Source of the DNA: Tamarix chinensis
Taxonomy: Eukaryota; Streptophyta; Magnoliopsida; Caryophyllales; Tamaricaceae
Reading direction: 5' to 3'
Length of the DNA: 64,000 bases
Assembly: GCA_030549775.1 (NCBI GenBank)
Contig: CM060174.1
Span: forward strand, 53,322,707 to 53,386,706
Part shown: piece by piece, positions 1 through 12,021 of the stretch
How the letters are laid out: each line of letters starts with the position of its first letter
Position numbering within the stretch: the first letter of the stretch is position 1
The notes under the pieces: generated by a model
What the model saw: only the letters and a program-made list of their open reading frames with translations
Databases searched by the model: none
What the model was told of the DNA's origin: nothing
Translations under genes and position numbers: made by a program

Positions 1-223
1 AGGGTAGCGACCACTAAAGAGCCACTATTTTCAATCTTGAGGTCTTTTACTTTAAGTATTAGTATTTTATGAGGGTGAGCGCAAAAAGTACACCTTAATC
101 ACATATAATCAATTCTTCATACTTAACTATTTTTATTCAATTCCAACATGATGAGGTAACCAAGGTTAAGATCATTATCAATGTCAATATCAGAAGTCTA
201 CTAATACCATCCTAGGCTCAAAT
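1..223 (+). mobile_element. Older host copy (A') of the TGTAACACC LTR-like family, left fragment
   Basis: This fragment matches the interior of element A at about 1315-1545: both carry the 'ccactttaagtattagtgttt' type box followed by the same run of short motifs. It is cut at 223 by the insertion of A, and the same host copy resumes at 3549. No coding potential is visible. The assignment rests on reading the two stretches side by side. Confidence 0.6.
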
Positions 224-304
224 TGTAACACCCCCATTTTTAGTACTTAAAAATTTTGTTTTGTAGAAGCATTAATTACTAAAGATAATGGGTGTTACCG
301 CCAT

Positions 305-346
305 ACTTAGCATAAGTCCGGTTCCCTCACCTTTCTTATGCTAAGT
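305..346 (+). other. Subterminal hairpin of element A
   Basis: ACTTAGCATAAG (305-316) is followed after an 18-base loop by its exact reverse complement CTTATGCTAAGT (335-346), a perfect 12-bp stem. The equivalent position in other family members holds a different stem sequence that still pairs, which argues for maintained structure. Confidence 0.8.
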
Positions 347-2439
347 GCTAAGGCTAAAACCAACCAAACCAAAAGCAAATCAATGGAAATAAGAGAGCTT
401 ATATAAATAAAGATTACAGATAAATAATTTCCATACAACAATGATAATCAAAATATAGCTAAGGACATAAGGGTCTAAAGGAAAACTGATACAAAAAAAA
501 CTAGTACCTATAGGTATAACACCGGTTTACCCTAACTTTTAGACCTGGATGCCCATTCTAAGAATTGAACCTCTTCCCAAGGGCTCTACTTATCTTGGCC
601 ACTCTTATAAGCTTCATGCCACTCCATGGCCTTCATATAATCATTTGCAAATGTAGTATTAATACGATTTTCTTGCACTGAGTAAATCACAATACCTTAC
701 AAGATGTAGCATACCCACATTGCACATAATCACACAATGATCTAAAACATGCTCAAACACAAGCACATACCATAACAATATATAATAAATCATGGATCAA
801 TACATACATATAATTATATGCCATTAGAATCTCATGCTCAACAATCAACCATACTCAACCAAGTCACGTTATTTTAAGGTACACAATAACCATATCAAAA
901 TCCATAGCCAAAGCCTACAAATCAAATCAATTCCAATTAATATAATAGGGAACTGAGGCAACTACCAAACCTAACAATACATACCAAGGCCATCAATAAG
1001 TATTCCATTATTATTTATATTACTCAAGGGGATACAATCAACCTAGGGACAATGAGGTATACTTGATCATATTAGTGCACGAAGGCAACAAAGTGCCCAT
1101 ACTCTAGAACCTAGGGATACAACGGTACGCCTGGTCATACCACCACACATTGGCAACACATTATCCTCCAACCTTGATCATCTAATCCTTAAGTATCGAT
1201 ACCCCCTATAGAGCCCGTAGGTCACCTATAGAGTAGACATGGGCCTTGTTGGGGTACAGAGATACACCAATGAACCAACTCAAATGAGGGCTAACACCTC
1301 ATATCTTAGGTAGCTAACCCTAGAGAGAAACCATTCCCAAAATTGAGATCTCCCACTTTAAGTATTAGTGTTTAATGAGGTGATCACAAACATTTCATAC
1401 CGCATAATCATTTCCATTTCCATACTTAACCTTTTTCCGTTATTTCCAATTATTCGGACAAATCCTAAGGTCATCGGTCTATTTCAAAGTCAAAATCAAC
1501 ACTAAGGTTAACCTATAAACATTATAAGGCCATCTTAGGTCCAGTTATTCACATGAGGCACATTAGGTCGAAAATGACCGAAATGACCTCGGAACCCTAA
1601 TTTCGTCATTTTTATCCAATTCCATACCAAACATTATTCTTACAAGAAATTTTTTATGAAAATGCTAAAAGATAATTATTCACAATATTTTAGCATGTAC
1701 GTAATCTTTACGATTTAGTGATTGACTATATTTTCCACTTTTCAAGCATTTATTGAGTTGCGCCCTCAAAACCCTAATCTTGCATTCTTCACGTGTCACC
1801 CATTCCATGCAGATATATATATATTAAGCATTATATGACATTTAATAGGGTAATTATCATACATATAGGGAAAAATCTCTAATCCTATAACATGTAAATA
1901 ATAATTATCATATTCTAACCATAATAGTACATATATGTTTTTATGGTTTTTACATAAACCCTAACTACCATGCAATGATAATCATGGAGTACTTAGCATG
2001 GCATTTAAATCATCACTTTACAAGCATACAACCAAATTAAAATCCTCGGCATGCACATGTAAACCATACAACATGCTACTTAGGCATATACTCCACTTTC
2101 GATAATTGCGGTTATCATTTATATAACATGTTGTAATTTTATCATGTATATCATAATATGTGAAGAATATAAAACCATAGAATTATTATAGGTATGAAAA
2201 ATCCTAGCATTATTTCACATAAATTATACTACCTTATGAGCGATTGGATTTACCTAAATCTAAGCTTACATAAAAAAGGCCAAAAATAATCTTCTCCGAG
2301 ATCCTCAAATATTACCTAATAAATTAACACCCAATTATATACATATATTAGAATATAGTATTATAAAATAATAATCCACAAATACCAAAATAATTTAGAA
2401 CTATTAAACAGTTGAATAAGTAAGAGGAAAATCAAAAAA

Positions 2440-3235
2440 TCTTAGCACCAAAGGAGGGAGGCTTTCAGCCGAGAAAGTGGAGGGTGGTAATGGTGGACTT
2501 GGCCGTGCTTGGGAGGGGAGAACAGTAGAAAATGGTTCAGAAAAGGGGGAAGAAAATGCAGCAAAAAGGGTCAAAGGAGGGGGAGAAGCTTTGGTAGAAA
2601 ATGGTGCAGCACAAGGGGGAGCTTTGACTGAAATGGCTGAAGGTGGGTATGTTAGGCTTTAGTGGAGTTTGCTACAGGTTGGGGAGAGGTTGCAGTAGCT
2701 CATGCCACAACTAGGGGTTAGGAACAACAGTTCTTGCTGCAGCAAAGGTAGGGCCTATAGCAAAGGAAGGTGCAGCAAGGAGATGAGGTTTGGTGGAAGT
2801 TGCTTGATGGTATTTTGTGTGTAGTTTAGGGGGTGGTTATGGGAAATTTTTTCTGCAGCTTGGGGGGTTGTTTTGGCCAATTTTGCTGCAGCTTAGGGGT
2901 GGGGAATGGCAGCTCTTGCTGCCGCAAAGGTAGGGATTGCAGCAGGGGAATGTGCAGCAAAGAGAGGAGGTTTGGTGAGAGTTTTCGATGGGGTAAAAAT
3001 GGTGGAAAACAAGAATGACAATTGGTTTTTTTTTGCACGAGGGAGCTCGGGAGAAGGAGGGAGTGCGTCTGCTGTTTGGGAGGGTTAACACACAAGATAA
3101 AATAGATAAAATGGAGAGGTTAAGAAGAGCATGGTGTGTAGGGAAAGGAGGAGCAAAACAAGGGGAGGGAATCATATATGGTAGGAGAGTAGCGTGATAG
3201 ATGGTTGTACTAGTGAGGAAGGGTAGGGTAAGTTT
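2440..3235 (+). other. Purine-rich (G/A) block of element A
   Basis: The stretch is strongly G- and A-rich with repeated 'tgcagc' and 'gctgcagctt' words. Short open frames exist on both strands, but they are low-complexity, overlap each other and share no domain with known proteins. The block occupies the same place as the GC-rich block of element C and the C/T-rich block of element E, so it is read as a structural part of the LTR-like unit. In LTR terms it would lie downstream of the promoter (R/U5), which is an inference. Confidence 0.55.
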
Positions 3236-3548
3236 AGTAAATTTAATATAGGGTATGGGTAAATTATTTAAATACAGATTTAGGGTAAAATATCTGGATA
3301 AAAATTATCCGGTTATCGGAATAGATTTATTAGATAAAACGGATATTGTTTACGATCCAAACCTAGGTTTAAATTTTAATATGCACCCTCTAGTATATTT
3401 TAGCCTAATTAAATTTTATAACTAATAAGTCATAATAATATTACATATATTAACAATATATTTAATATAAATTATCCTTAAATAATTATTACAACTAATA
3501 CATATAATTATCGGTTATAATTAGGGTTTCTAAAAATGGGTTATTACA

Positions 3549-4391
3549 TAAATACTCACACTTAGGCACTTTAGGTTAAAATGACCAAATTACCCTTGAG
3601 ACTAAGGCTACTACTTTATTGTCCATTCCCATAAAAAAAATTCCATTTTATTTTATTGAATTGCCATAAAAAGGGAAACGCACCATAATTGACTTATTAA
3701 TCATGCAATTAAGTTGCCTAACATACTAAATGACCATTTTTCCCTTCTACACTATTTTGCACGTAAAACCCTAACATGTGCATCTAGAATATCAAAACAC
3801 ATGCTTAATCAACAAATTATTCACATCTTGTATGTTTATGAGAATAATCACCATGGAATACATCAAATTACTAAAATAACCCTATACCATATAATAAAAA
3901 TAATCATGTTAAAAGAGGCAAAACTAATACAATAAAACCCTTATACTCATGCTTGATAACAAACATCACACATCATACATATTTATTAAAATATTCATTA
4001 TTGTACACTCTAATTTACCAAAATACCCCTATACCCTATAATATTCATAATCATGATAGAACATGTGGTTCTAAAATAGAAAAATCCTCATTCTTAGACT
4101 TGTCATCAAATACTACTCATTCTACATGTTTAGTAGAACAATCACCCAAGTACATACAATGTACCAAAATGCCCCTACACCATATATTATTGATATTCAT
4201 GCTCAAACATGTATTTCTAAGACATTAAACCCCTATTATCATACTCAGCATTAAATAATACTTATCATGTATGCTTATTTAGAACAATCACCATAGTACA
4301 TGTAAAGTTACTAAAATACCCCTCGATAATATGTTATTGATATTCATGCTCAAACATGTGTTTCTAAGAAATGAAACCCCTATTTTCATAC
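3549..4391 (+). repeat. A' host copy, middle fragment, with tandem array of about 147 bp period
   Basis: Resumes element A' after A. From about 3720 it holds a degenerate tandem array. The landmark 'tattcat' followed by 'aacatg' recurs near 3893, 4042, 4190 and 4338, spacings of about 147-149 bp. The array continues after element B at 11423 and 11570 with the same phase once B and one TSD copy are removed. Each unit carries a variant of 'ctaaaatacccct'. No gene. Confidence 0.7.
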
Positions 4392-5135
4392 TTTCACATC
4401 CCATAAATTCACTATCAAAAAATTTTATTTAATTTAAAATTTAGCAGAAGCAAAATTTAAAAATGATAAATTTTGGGGATATTATCGCCACACTTAGTAC
4501 CAGATTGATTTTCTCCTACCATTCTAGTAACACGTACTAAGGGTAAAAGAATAAAATATAATTTGTTCAAATTCAAACTTTATTTAAATCAGAGTAGCAT
4601 AAATAGTTTCGTTACAATAATAGAACCCACCAATGATGGTTACAAGAATAAAGATTACATTTAAACCAGAAATCAAAAGGTAAAAGAGTGAAACCCTAAG
4701 AGTTTCTCCGGATAATTCTTACGCTCGTATCTAGGCCTTTTTGAATAGCACTTGCAATGGACCTGCAAGGGACACTACCCATTGAATGGGTAGGAGCCCA
4801 TGAAAGGAACCCTTCGGTACTATGGTACTTAGTAACCCCTTTAAACCAAACTGAAAGGTAGGTCCACATGTAACACATCATGCATAAATAGTATAAAATG
4901 ATAACATGCAAACTAATACACCATTCGACACCACACATACAATAAGAGATGCATAATGTAACATCCACGTACTTAGCAATTCCATCATATGCCGAGAGAG
5001 ACAGGCACCAAGGCTGAACTTATATTAGAACAATAGATCATGAGGATGATAGTAATTCTTTTGAGTTGCAAGCCATTAATGACTGCCATTATTCCATCAT
5101 TATCTCTCAAATTATATCCATATGAGTACGGGAAC

Positions 5136-5440
5136 CCCACTATTATAGCTGGTGGATTGGAATACACTTCAAGGCAGATCGCACCTGACCACTATTATTT
5201 GCCAATGGACCGGTCTCCAGGGCAAAGACTCTTGGCCACTATTATTGCCGATGGATCGGTCTGGCCCCGACTCACATGGTGTTCCACCATAAGTGATTAG
5301 TGTTTTTCCATGATTTATTCACATCCAATATTTGATTTATTAAGCTTGAGACCCCCACTTTTATAGCTGGTGGACTAGAATACGAATATACGTCTTCTAG
5401 GGTAAAGCGCTCCTAGGCCACTATTATAACCGATGGTTCA
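5136..5440 (+). repeat. CCAC-N-GTGG box cluster of element B
   Basis: About five boxes of the form 'ccactattat...c(c/t)ggtgga' occur near 5136, 5190, 5233, 5351 and 5413, for example 'cactattatagctggtgga'. They are decayed relatives of the nine-box cluster at 46222-46810 in element C and lie at the same relative place in the element. Confidence 0.65.
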
Positions 5441-6439
5441 ATACATAAGGTATAATAAATCTGAGCCTGGCTCAATCATCTTTCACTCTACATGATTAGT
5501 GTTTTCCCTTTTAATTAGCATAATAGTTTCATTTATTTGCCATAAGGAGGAGATTAAGAACCCGAAGATGCAAAGGTACACCGGTCATATTGGCGCATAC
5601 AAGCAACTCAGTACCCTTTAACCATCAAACTAGGGACACAAAGGTACTCTGGTCGTACTTGTGCATACAAGCTACACACCACTCTATCGAAAAGGACACC
5701 TAATCCATAAGGCTTGTAGAGCTAGATAGAGTAAGATGTAGGGCTTGGTTGGCACACTAAGATACACTAGCAAATATAACAAAATAATCATAGGCTAAAT
5801 CACATCTTTAGAGTAACAATCCCTAAAGAGTCACCATTCCCGATCTCGAGGTCTTCCACTTTAGTTATTAGTGTCGTAATTAAGGTGACCATAAGAAGCA
5901 CAACAACCATATACTTATGCACTTTCATTTGTTTTTGATATCATTAAGTAATCCTTATTCATAAAATTATCTATAATAACCTAAAGAAATTACTAAGGTT
6001 ATCCTTCTCTAATCTAATTCCAATTTAGGATTCATTTCCATTTGGTCATATGCTATAAAGGAGTTATCACACCATAATCACAATAATGTCTTAGAGTCTG
6101 GTTAGTTCACATTAAAGGATCATGGCACACATAACCCTACATACCCTTAATTCACACCAACACAATACCAGACATGATTAATTATTAAGACACCTTCTTC
6201 ATGAAAATGAGATAAACACCATACCACACCCTTAATTATCCAACCAATCCTAGGTTGTGCCGTGTTCTTGTGATACTTACTGATTTGTCAAATCCCCTTA
6301 TTTCATTATTTAACATTACTTATGTCTAATTACACAAACCTATTTAATCCATTGGTAGGTTATAATCAAGTTATTGATTTACCCCTATCATCCTTATAAG
6401 ATTATTGGAATACCCCTTGTTTGTAAAATTATCACGCCA

Positions 6440-7270
6440 TTTCTTTTTAATTGCTAACTTACCACATCACCCTTCATGTTTGCATAATTGCCAAAATACC
6501 CCTTACATTTGTTAGATTACCAAATTATCCTTCCATACTTATTAAATCACCAACTTTACCCCTCATACTTGTTAAGTTACCAATCTACCCTTCGAGTGGG
6601 TTGAATTACTATATTACCCCTTGTACTTATCTAAATTACTAAATTGTCCCTTAGGCTTATTAAGTTGCCAAATCACCCTTCATACCGCTACACTTGTTAG
6701 ATTTTTCATTTGTTTAATTAGATTACCAAATTGCCCTTTTTGTTGGATAAATTATCAAATTGCCCTTCTTCATTGTTATAATTACCAAATTACCCTTTTA
6801 GTGGGCTAAATAACCAAATTACCCTTCTTTATTATTAAAATTACCAAATTGCCCTTTTAGTCTGTTAATTTACCATATTGCCCTTCTTCATTATTATAAT
6901 TACCATTTTACCCTTCTTTATTATTATAATTACCAAATTGCCCCTTTAAATGGGTAAATTACCAAATTATCCTTCTTCATTATTATAATTACCATTTTGT
7001 CCCTATTTCTACACATTACCAAGATACACTTTCCTTTATACCAAATAACCATTTTACCCTTTTACTTTATAAAATTACCATAATACCCTTTCCATTATAT
7101 TTAATTTACCATAATACTTTCTTACACCCAAAAATTATCAAGTTATCCCCTTTCCATGTGAAATTACTAAAATACCCTCTTTCCTTGTCCATTAACCATT
7201 TTATCCCCTTTACTCTTATAATTTACCATTGTGACCTTATTATACTACTTTTACTAAAATACCCTTACTA
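6440..7270 (+). repeat. Degenerate array of 'ttaccaaattgccctt' units
   Basis: Over about 800 bp the words 'attaccaaattgccctt', 'taccatattgccctt' and 'ttaccattttaccctt' recur dozens of times at irregular spacing, separated by AT-rich linkers such as 'tcattattataa'. It occupies the position held in elements C and D by the telo-box-like array. Open frames within it are products of the repeat and not genes. Confidence 0.75.
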
Positions 7271-7899
7271 CATAAAATATTAATATTGATGCTCTATATC
7301 CATCATCCAACTCCACCATCTATTATTATTTACCATAATACTTATTAGCACCTACCATACCCCACTTACTTAGGCCGCAACTTTAGCACAAGCAAATTTA
7401 TCAAAATATCCCCAGGGCTCTTATTGACATTATTTATGCAACAAACGGCCACATTAGCATATCATATCATAAATATGTACTTAACATTATTATTAACAAG
7501 AAAACTCCTTCCCTAAGCATTATTTCTACACATGGCATATAAATCAATGTGTTTTCCTTTATATCAATCAACACATGCCACAAAATACATTATACTTAAC
7601 AACATATATCATGCATGTAAACATATTAAAAATCCTAATGTGCTAGCATACGTATATCCATACGTTTTAGTAGGGTTTAACAGTTTCCTTATTTTTCACA
7701 AAAATCAAACCTTATTGGTACCCTAGTCAAATACTCAAGCTTTGATTGGTAAAATTCAATCCCTAAAAATAATATAAAAAATTAGCATAATAGAAGTAGA
7801 AAATCAAAGGAATAATTTTTATCAAAAGCTTAATTAAACATATACTAATATTAACCCTTATTATACCTTGAAATTAACTAAATTTGGGCTAAGAAGAAG

Positions 7900-8761
7900 G
7901 TAACACTCATACTACATGAGCAGTGTGAAGTGCATGCAAAAGATAAGGGAGAAAGGGGGTCAAAAAAGGATGAAAAATGGGAGGGGGTGTTGGTTCGGTT
8001 AGGGTATTAGGGATTAGAAGGAGGGTAGGTGGAGGGCATTTAGGGTAGAGGATGGGTGTAGGGATGGAGTGGGGGTGTAGTTGGTTGTCAGGGGTGGATG
8101 ACTTGTAGCTCAGGGCGGTGGAGGTGGCGGTTGCATGGCTACGAAGTTGGGTGCAAAGGTGGTAGAGGAGAAGAAGGAAGGGAAGAGAAGAAGGTAAAGG
8201 AGGGGCTACAAGGATAGGTTTTTGGCAAGGGAGGCAAGGGGGTCGTAGGGGAGGTTACAGGGAGTAGATTGGTGGCCTTGGTTGTGGCAGAAGAGGTAGA
8301 AGAGTGGCAAACAATGGTGGTGGAGGGTGGAGGCCAAGAAGGGGGGAAGAAAAAGGAGAAGAAGAAGGGTGGTTGTAGGGGGCGTGTAGGGGTGGCTTGG
8401 TAGTACAAGGAGGCAATAGGTGGTGGCAGGAGGTGGTGTTGGTGGCCAGAGAGGCGGTGGTAGCGATGATTGAGGGTGGAAAAGCAAAACATGGTAAGGG
8501 GAAAAGAGGAGAAGAAGGGAGAATGGGGGATCAGTAAAGGGAGAAGGTGGGCTTAAATAGAGTAGAAACAAAGTGAGAGAAGAAGAAAAAAGAGAGGGAG
8601 AGGAGGGGAAGTAGGGCACCAGCTAGGTGGCTCTGGTGGTAGGCGGTAGGGTGGCAGTTATAGGGAGAGGGAGAAGGAAAAATGGAAGGCATGCAGGGAG
8701 GGTTGTAAGCTCGGGTTAGGTCAGAAAATGGGAAGAAAAGGATGGGGAAGAGAGGGAGAGT
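7900..8761 (+). other. Purine-rich block of element B, left part
   Basis: A G- and A-rich stretch with many 'ggtggtgg' and 'gaagaagg' words. Open frames on the opposite strand (about 8139-8773) are proline, serine and leucine runs and look like composition artefacts. The block is cut at 8761 by the TGATAAG LTR-like fragment and appears to resume at 10572 after the duplicated pentamer AGAGT. Confidence 0.55.
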
Positions 8762-10115
8762 TGATAAGTTCATATTTTGAAATATTTTATACCCTTATAA
8801 TCTTAATTTTTAGTATTTTATTTAAGTAATATAGGTGAATAATTATGATTTTATGCTTAAGTGGTAATAATTGCATAAATATTATTTAAGCTAAAATGAT
8901 ATAAATTAAATAAATTTAGAGTATAATATTATTTATTAATTTTAATTAAAATTTATTTTATAGGTATTATTTTTGAATAAATAAAAAAATTTAGACCTTT
9001 GGACCAACGGCCCAAAGGCTTGTAAATAAACGAAATAAAAGAGCATCGACGATGGGAGAGTAGGACGGGCCAAACGGAGGCATAGGAAAAAGTTAGCAAG
9101 GGCTGACGTAGGGCACGAAATAGAAGGGAGCATATAGAAGAGATAGGGGAAGAATAACCAGTGAGGGATAGCCGAGTAATATAGGCTCTATCGTCACAAC
9201 ATAGCTCAAAAAAGGAAAGAAGAGCTACACAAAATTGATAGGCTCAGACTCTTGGACTACGTTAAAACTGAGGCGAGAGGACGACAGGAAGGAGTAGCCA
9301 GTGCAAAAGAGGGAGATATTACATGGACAGAAGAAAAAAAAAAGAACAGCACAAGTGAGAGGGCACACAAAGCAAGAAACCATCAACGCAAGCCAGGTTA
9401 GAGAGGTTGCGCCGAAGAGAAAAAAAAGAAAAAGAAAAGAATTTTACATAGAAATCAATACCGCCAAGAGAAGAATAAGAGTAGATAAAATTTATAACGG
9501 TAGAATCTATTTCAAATGAACTTAAATTTTTAGCCGAAAAAATTATTAATCTCTCATCCATAATTATTTCCAACTATTTCTTTTTCTATTTTTAATTTAT
9601 ATTTTGGATATATATTCCTATGTAATTAATTTAATAATTATGGCTAACTGATTGATTATTGTTAGGGAATAGATTGAAACCCTAGATTAGGGTTTGAGTT
9701 ATAATTTTATTTTCTTTATTTCGTGAGATTGTTCCTTGAATCTATTTTATCATTTATATATATAATTTTGTCAAGTATAATTTATTTGGTGCATGCCTTG
9801 TTCTGGTTTCCTCATAAGTGACAATATGTAGGATTATTTACCTACTAGGTGGATATATAGATATACTAGAATTTATATGTAAAAATTGCATTTAGGTTAG
9901 ATAACAATTCACCTAATAGTTCTGTGACTCTAACGAAAGTAGTAAAACATTTAGATACATGTGGGTCAAGGAAAGGAAATACAACTAGATATGCTTAGTG
10001 TACTATTCTGGGTACATAGATTGACATCCTTCCAATTATACTTAATACAATAAATCTAGTTAAATATAGGAGCTGATTGTTCCTACTATACTACTAGTAT
10101 TTAATAGGGTTAATA
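8762..10115 (+). mobile_element. Athila-like LTR nested in element B
   Basis: The sequence starts TGATAAGTTC, like the TGATAAA start of the Athila LTRs elsewhere in the window. After about 1.35 kb it reaches TGGCGCTTTGTCG, which resembles the tRNA-Asp primer-binding site TGGCGCCGTTGCC typical of Athila elements. The length matches the other Athila LTRs here (1.36 and 1.51 kb). The exact 3' end of the LTR is not clear, because the expected CA before the primer site is not obvious. Direction is +. Confidence 0.5.
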
Positions 10116-10571
10116 TTGGCGCTTTGTCGTATTAATTAATTAAGGGAAGTAATATATGGTGTATGGACCTGCTTTTGGTGTACAACTTGGTCGATCTCCT
10201 TCTTATGATTACAAGACGACTTAGAAATTAATATAATATTTTGACCAAATCTAGTGGTAGATTTTGGATTCATTAGTATATTTATTATATCTACGATTTT
10301 CTATTATTTCTATTATTATTTTATTTTATTTCATTTATTAGTTTTATTATTTTATTATTTTTATTGTCTTCTAATTTGATAACCCCCATAAGTATTTTTT
10401 CTTATTTATTTATTTTGTGTTATTTAGGGTTTTTATTTTTATATTTATTTTTTTAGCTAGTTAAATAGAGGTGAGCCATCTTAATCGCTAGTTTAAAATG
10501 ATACCCTTATTTGCCACTACTACAATTGATAACAAGAGGGTTTAAATTGTGTGATGGCTACGACCACACCA
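10116..10571 (+). mobile_element. Primer-binding-site-like sequence and truncated 5' leader of an Athila-like element
   Basis: A primer-binding-like TGGCGC motif at 10117 is followed by a T-rich leader containing 'gattttggattcattagta', as seen in Athila 5' leaders. No gag follows. Purine-rich element B sequence resumes at about 10572. AGAGT occurs at both 8757-8761 and 10572-10576 and may be the TSD of a shortened insertion. Confidence 0.4.
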
Positions 10572-11030
10572 AGAGTGAGAGCACATTGTAGGCTGTAAAG
10601 GGTAGGTAGCAGAGGTGGTAGTTGCAGGTTGTAGGAGAGGCAGTTATTGCATGTGAGATCAATAATTAGAGAAGGAGGGAAGAAGAAGAAGAAGAAAAAG
10701 AAAGAAGGCAGGTCGGCTGGCCGAGCAAGGGAGAAAGAAGGGGGAGTGGGTTGGCCTAGGTGAGGGAGAGAAAAACAAAGAAAGAAAGAAAGACTTAGCT
10801 GGCCCTATCGGGGGGAAGGAAGGAGGATGGGCTGGGGTGACTTACGGGAGAGGGAGAAGGAGGGCAGGGGAGATGGGCCAAAGGCCTAGCGCAAGGGAGA
10901 GAAAGGCCATAGGCTTGGCAGCTCGAAGAAGAAAGCACAAAAGGAAAAAGAAAGGAAAAGGAAGAAAAAGGAGAAGGAAAAAAGAAAAAGGGAAAAAAAG
11001 GAAAATGGAAAATGAGGAGAAATAAAATCA
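10572..11030 (+). other. Purine-rich block of element B, right part
   Basis: A G- and A-rich stretch with long 'aagaaagaaag' and 'gggagaagg' runs that matches the composition of 7900-8761. It precedes the AT-rich 3' tail of element B. Open frames here on both strands are lysine/arginine or proline/serine runs and are not supported as genes. Confidence 0.5.
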
Positions 11031-11326
11031 AATGATTTTTGGAATAATGGAATTTAATATTTTTGATAGATAAATTAATTTATTATAATTTAATATATTG
11101 GTTTAAAAAGGTTAATTTTAGTAAAATATTGGTTTGGAAAATTATTTTCAAAAATGAGTACGATATCATAACAAAATATTTATTTTAATTTATTTAATAT
11201 TCATATCCATTTTAATATGCTCAAAAATCCACAAAATAATTAACTTAAATAAATTTAAAAGTTAATTTATCTCAAATAAATGTTATTTATTAAATTATAG
11301 GTTTTTAAAGTTTTTGGGGTATTATA

Positions 11327-12000
11327 CATACTTAGCATCAAATAATACTTCTCATGCATTTTTATTTAGAACAATCACTATAGTACATGTAAAATTACCA
11401 AACTATTCCTAGACCATATTATTGATATTCATACTCAAACGTGTGTTTCTAAGACCATAAACCCCAATTCTCATTCTCAACATCACATAACACTTATTAT
11501 GTATATTTATTATAATTAATCATCATCATATATTAAAAATTACCAACATGACCCTTGGCTATAAAATATTGATATTTATGCTTAAACATGTGTTTACAAG
11601 ACATCTACCCCATTCTCCATTCATAGCAATATTTAACACATTAGGAATCCCGATTAGGGTTAAATATCATGATATGTTTAAATGTCCTAATTGTCCCTAG
11701 GGCACATGATAGTAATAATTTTGTTACAAGTGTGACTATGCATACTCAACCTAAAATTTTTACGTGCACATAATATATAACTTCACTTCCCAACATTATA
11801 TCCCTTTTTTACTACCCTTTCACACATAACATTTTATATGAGATAACATGGCTTCTTTTTTTTTTCCAAGATAACATTAATAATCACATAAATATTTGGA
11901 ACAATTCATGTCTTATACAAATCACATATCAAAACCTTAATGTGTTTTTCATAAGATATAAAAAAAATTGTGGAGTATAAAGGTTACTTGATTTCCAGCA
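11327..12000 (+). mobile_element. A' host copy, right fragment
   Basis: The 147-bp array of 3549-4391 continues here (landmarks at 11423 and 11570). It is followed by AT-rich sequence resembling 7430-7740 of element B, for example 'taatgtgtttttcataa'. The copy ends where retrotransposon gag-like coding begins near 12020; the junction is not resolved. Confidence 0.55.
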
Positions 12001-12021
12001 AAAGAAAACTTTATTAATAAT

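Larger units (their letters stand above)
224..3548 (+). mobile_element. Element A: TGTAACACC LTR-like unit (probable solo LTR), 3.3 kb
   Basis: The unit starts TGTAACACCCCC and ends GGGTTATTACA. It is flanked by CAAAT (219-223) and TAAAT (3549-3553), a 5-bp target-site duplication with one mismatch. A TG start, a CA end and a 5-bp duplication are the hallmarks of an LTR inserted by a retroviral-type integrase. No gag or pol and no second internal copy of the 5' end are seen, so a solo LTR or non-autonomous element is most likely. Internal order: hairpin near the 5' end, shared 'CACTTTAAGTA' box at about 1350, AT-rich middle, G-rich block at 2440-3235, AT-rich tail. It is inserted into an older copy of its own family. 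Confidence 0.75.
4392..11326 (+). mobile_element. Element B: TGTAACACC-family LTR-like unit, 6.9 kb including a nested LTR
   Basis: The decayed 5' end TTTCACATCCCATAAATT aligns with TGTAACACCCCCAAATTT of element C. The 3' end is GGGGTATTATA, where the family has TATTACA. It is flanked by perfect CATAC duplications (4387-4391 and 11327-11331). It interrupts one unit of the 147-bp array, whose phase is restored when B is removed, which is independent support for the limits. Inside are a decayed hairpin at about 4494-4546, 'CCAC-N-GTGG' boxes, an 'accaaattgccctt' array, and a purine-rich block split by an Athila-like LTR fragment at 8762. Confidence 0.75.

Noticed and set aside
8139..8773. Three overlapping - strand frames of 80-137 codons
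   Set aside because: Low-complexity proline/serine/leucine runs opposite the purine-rich block of element B.
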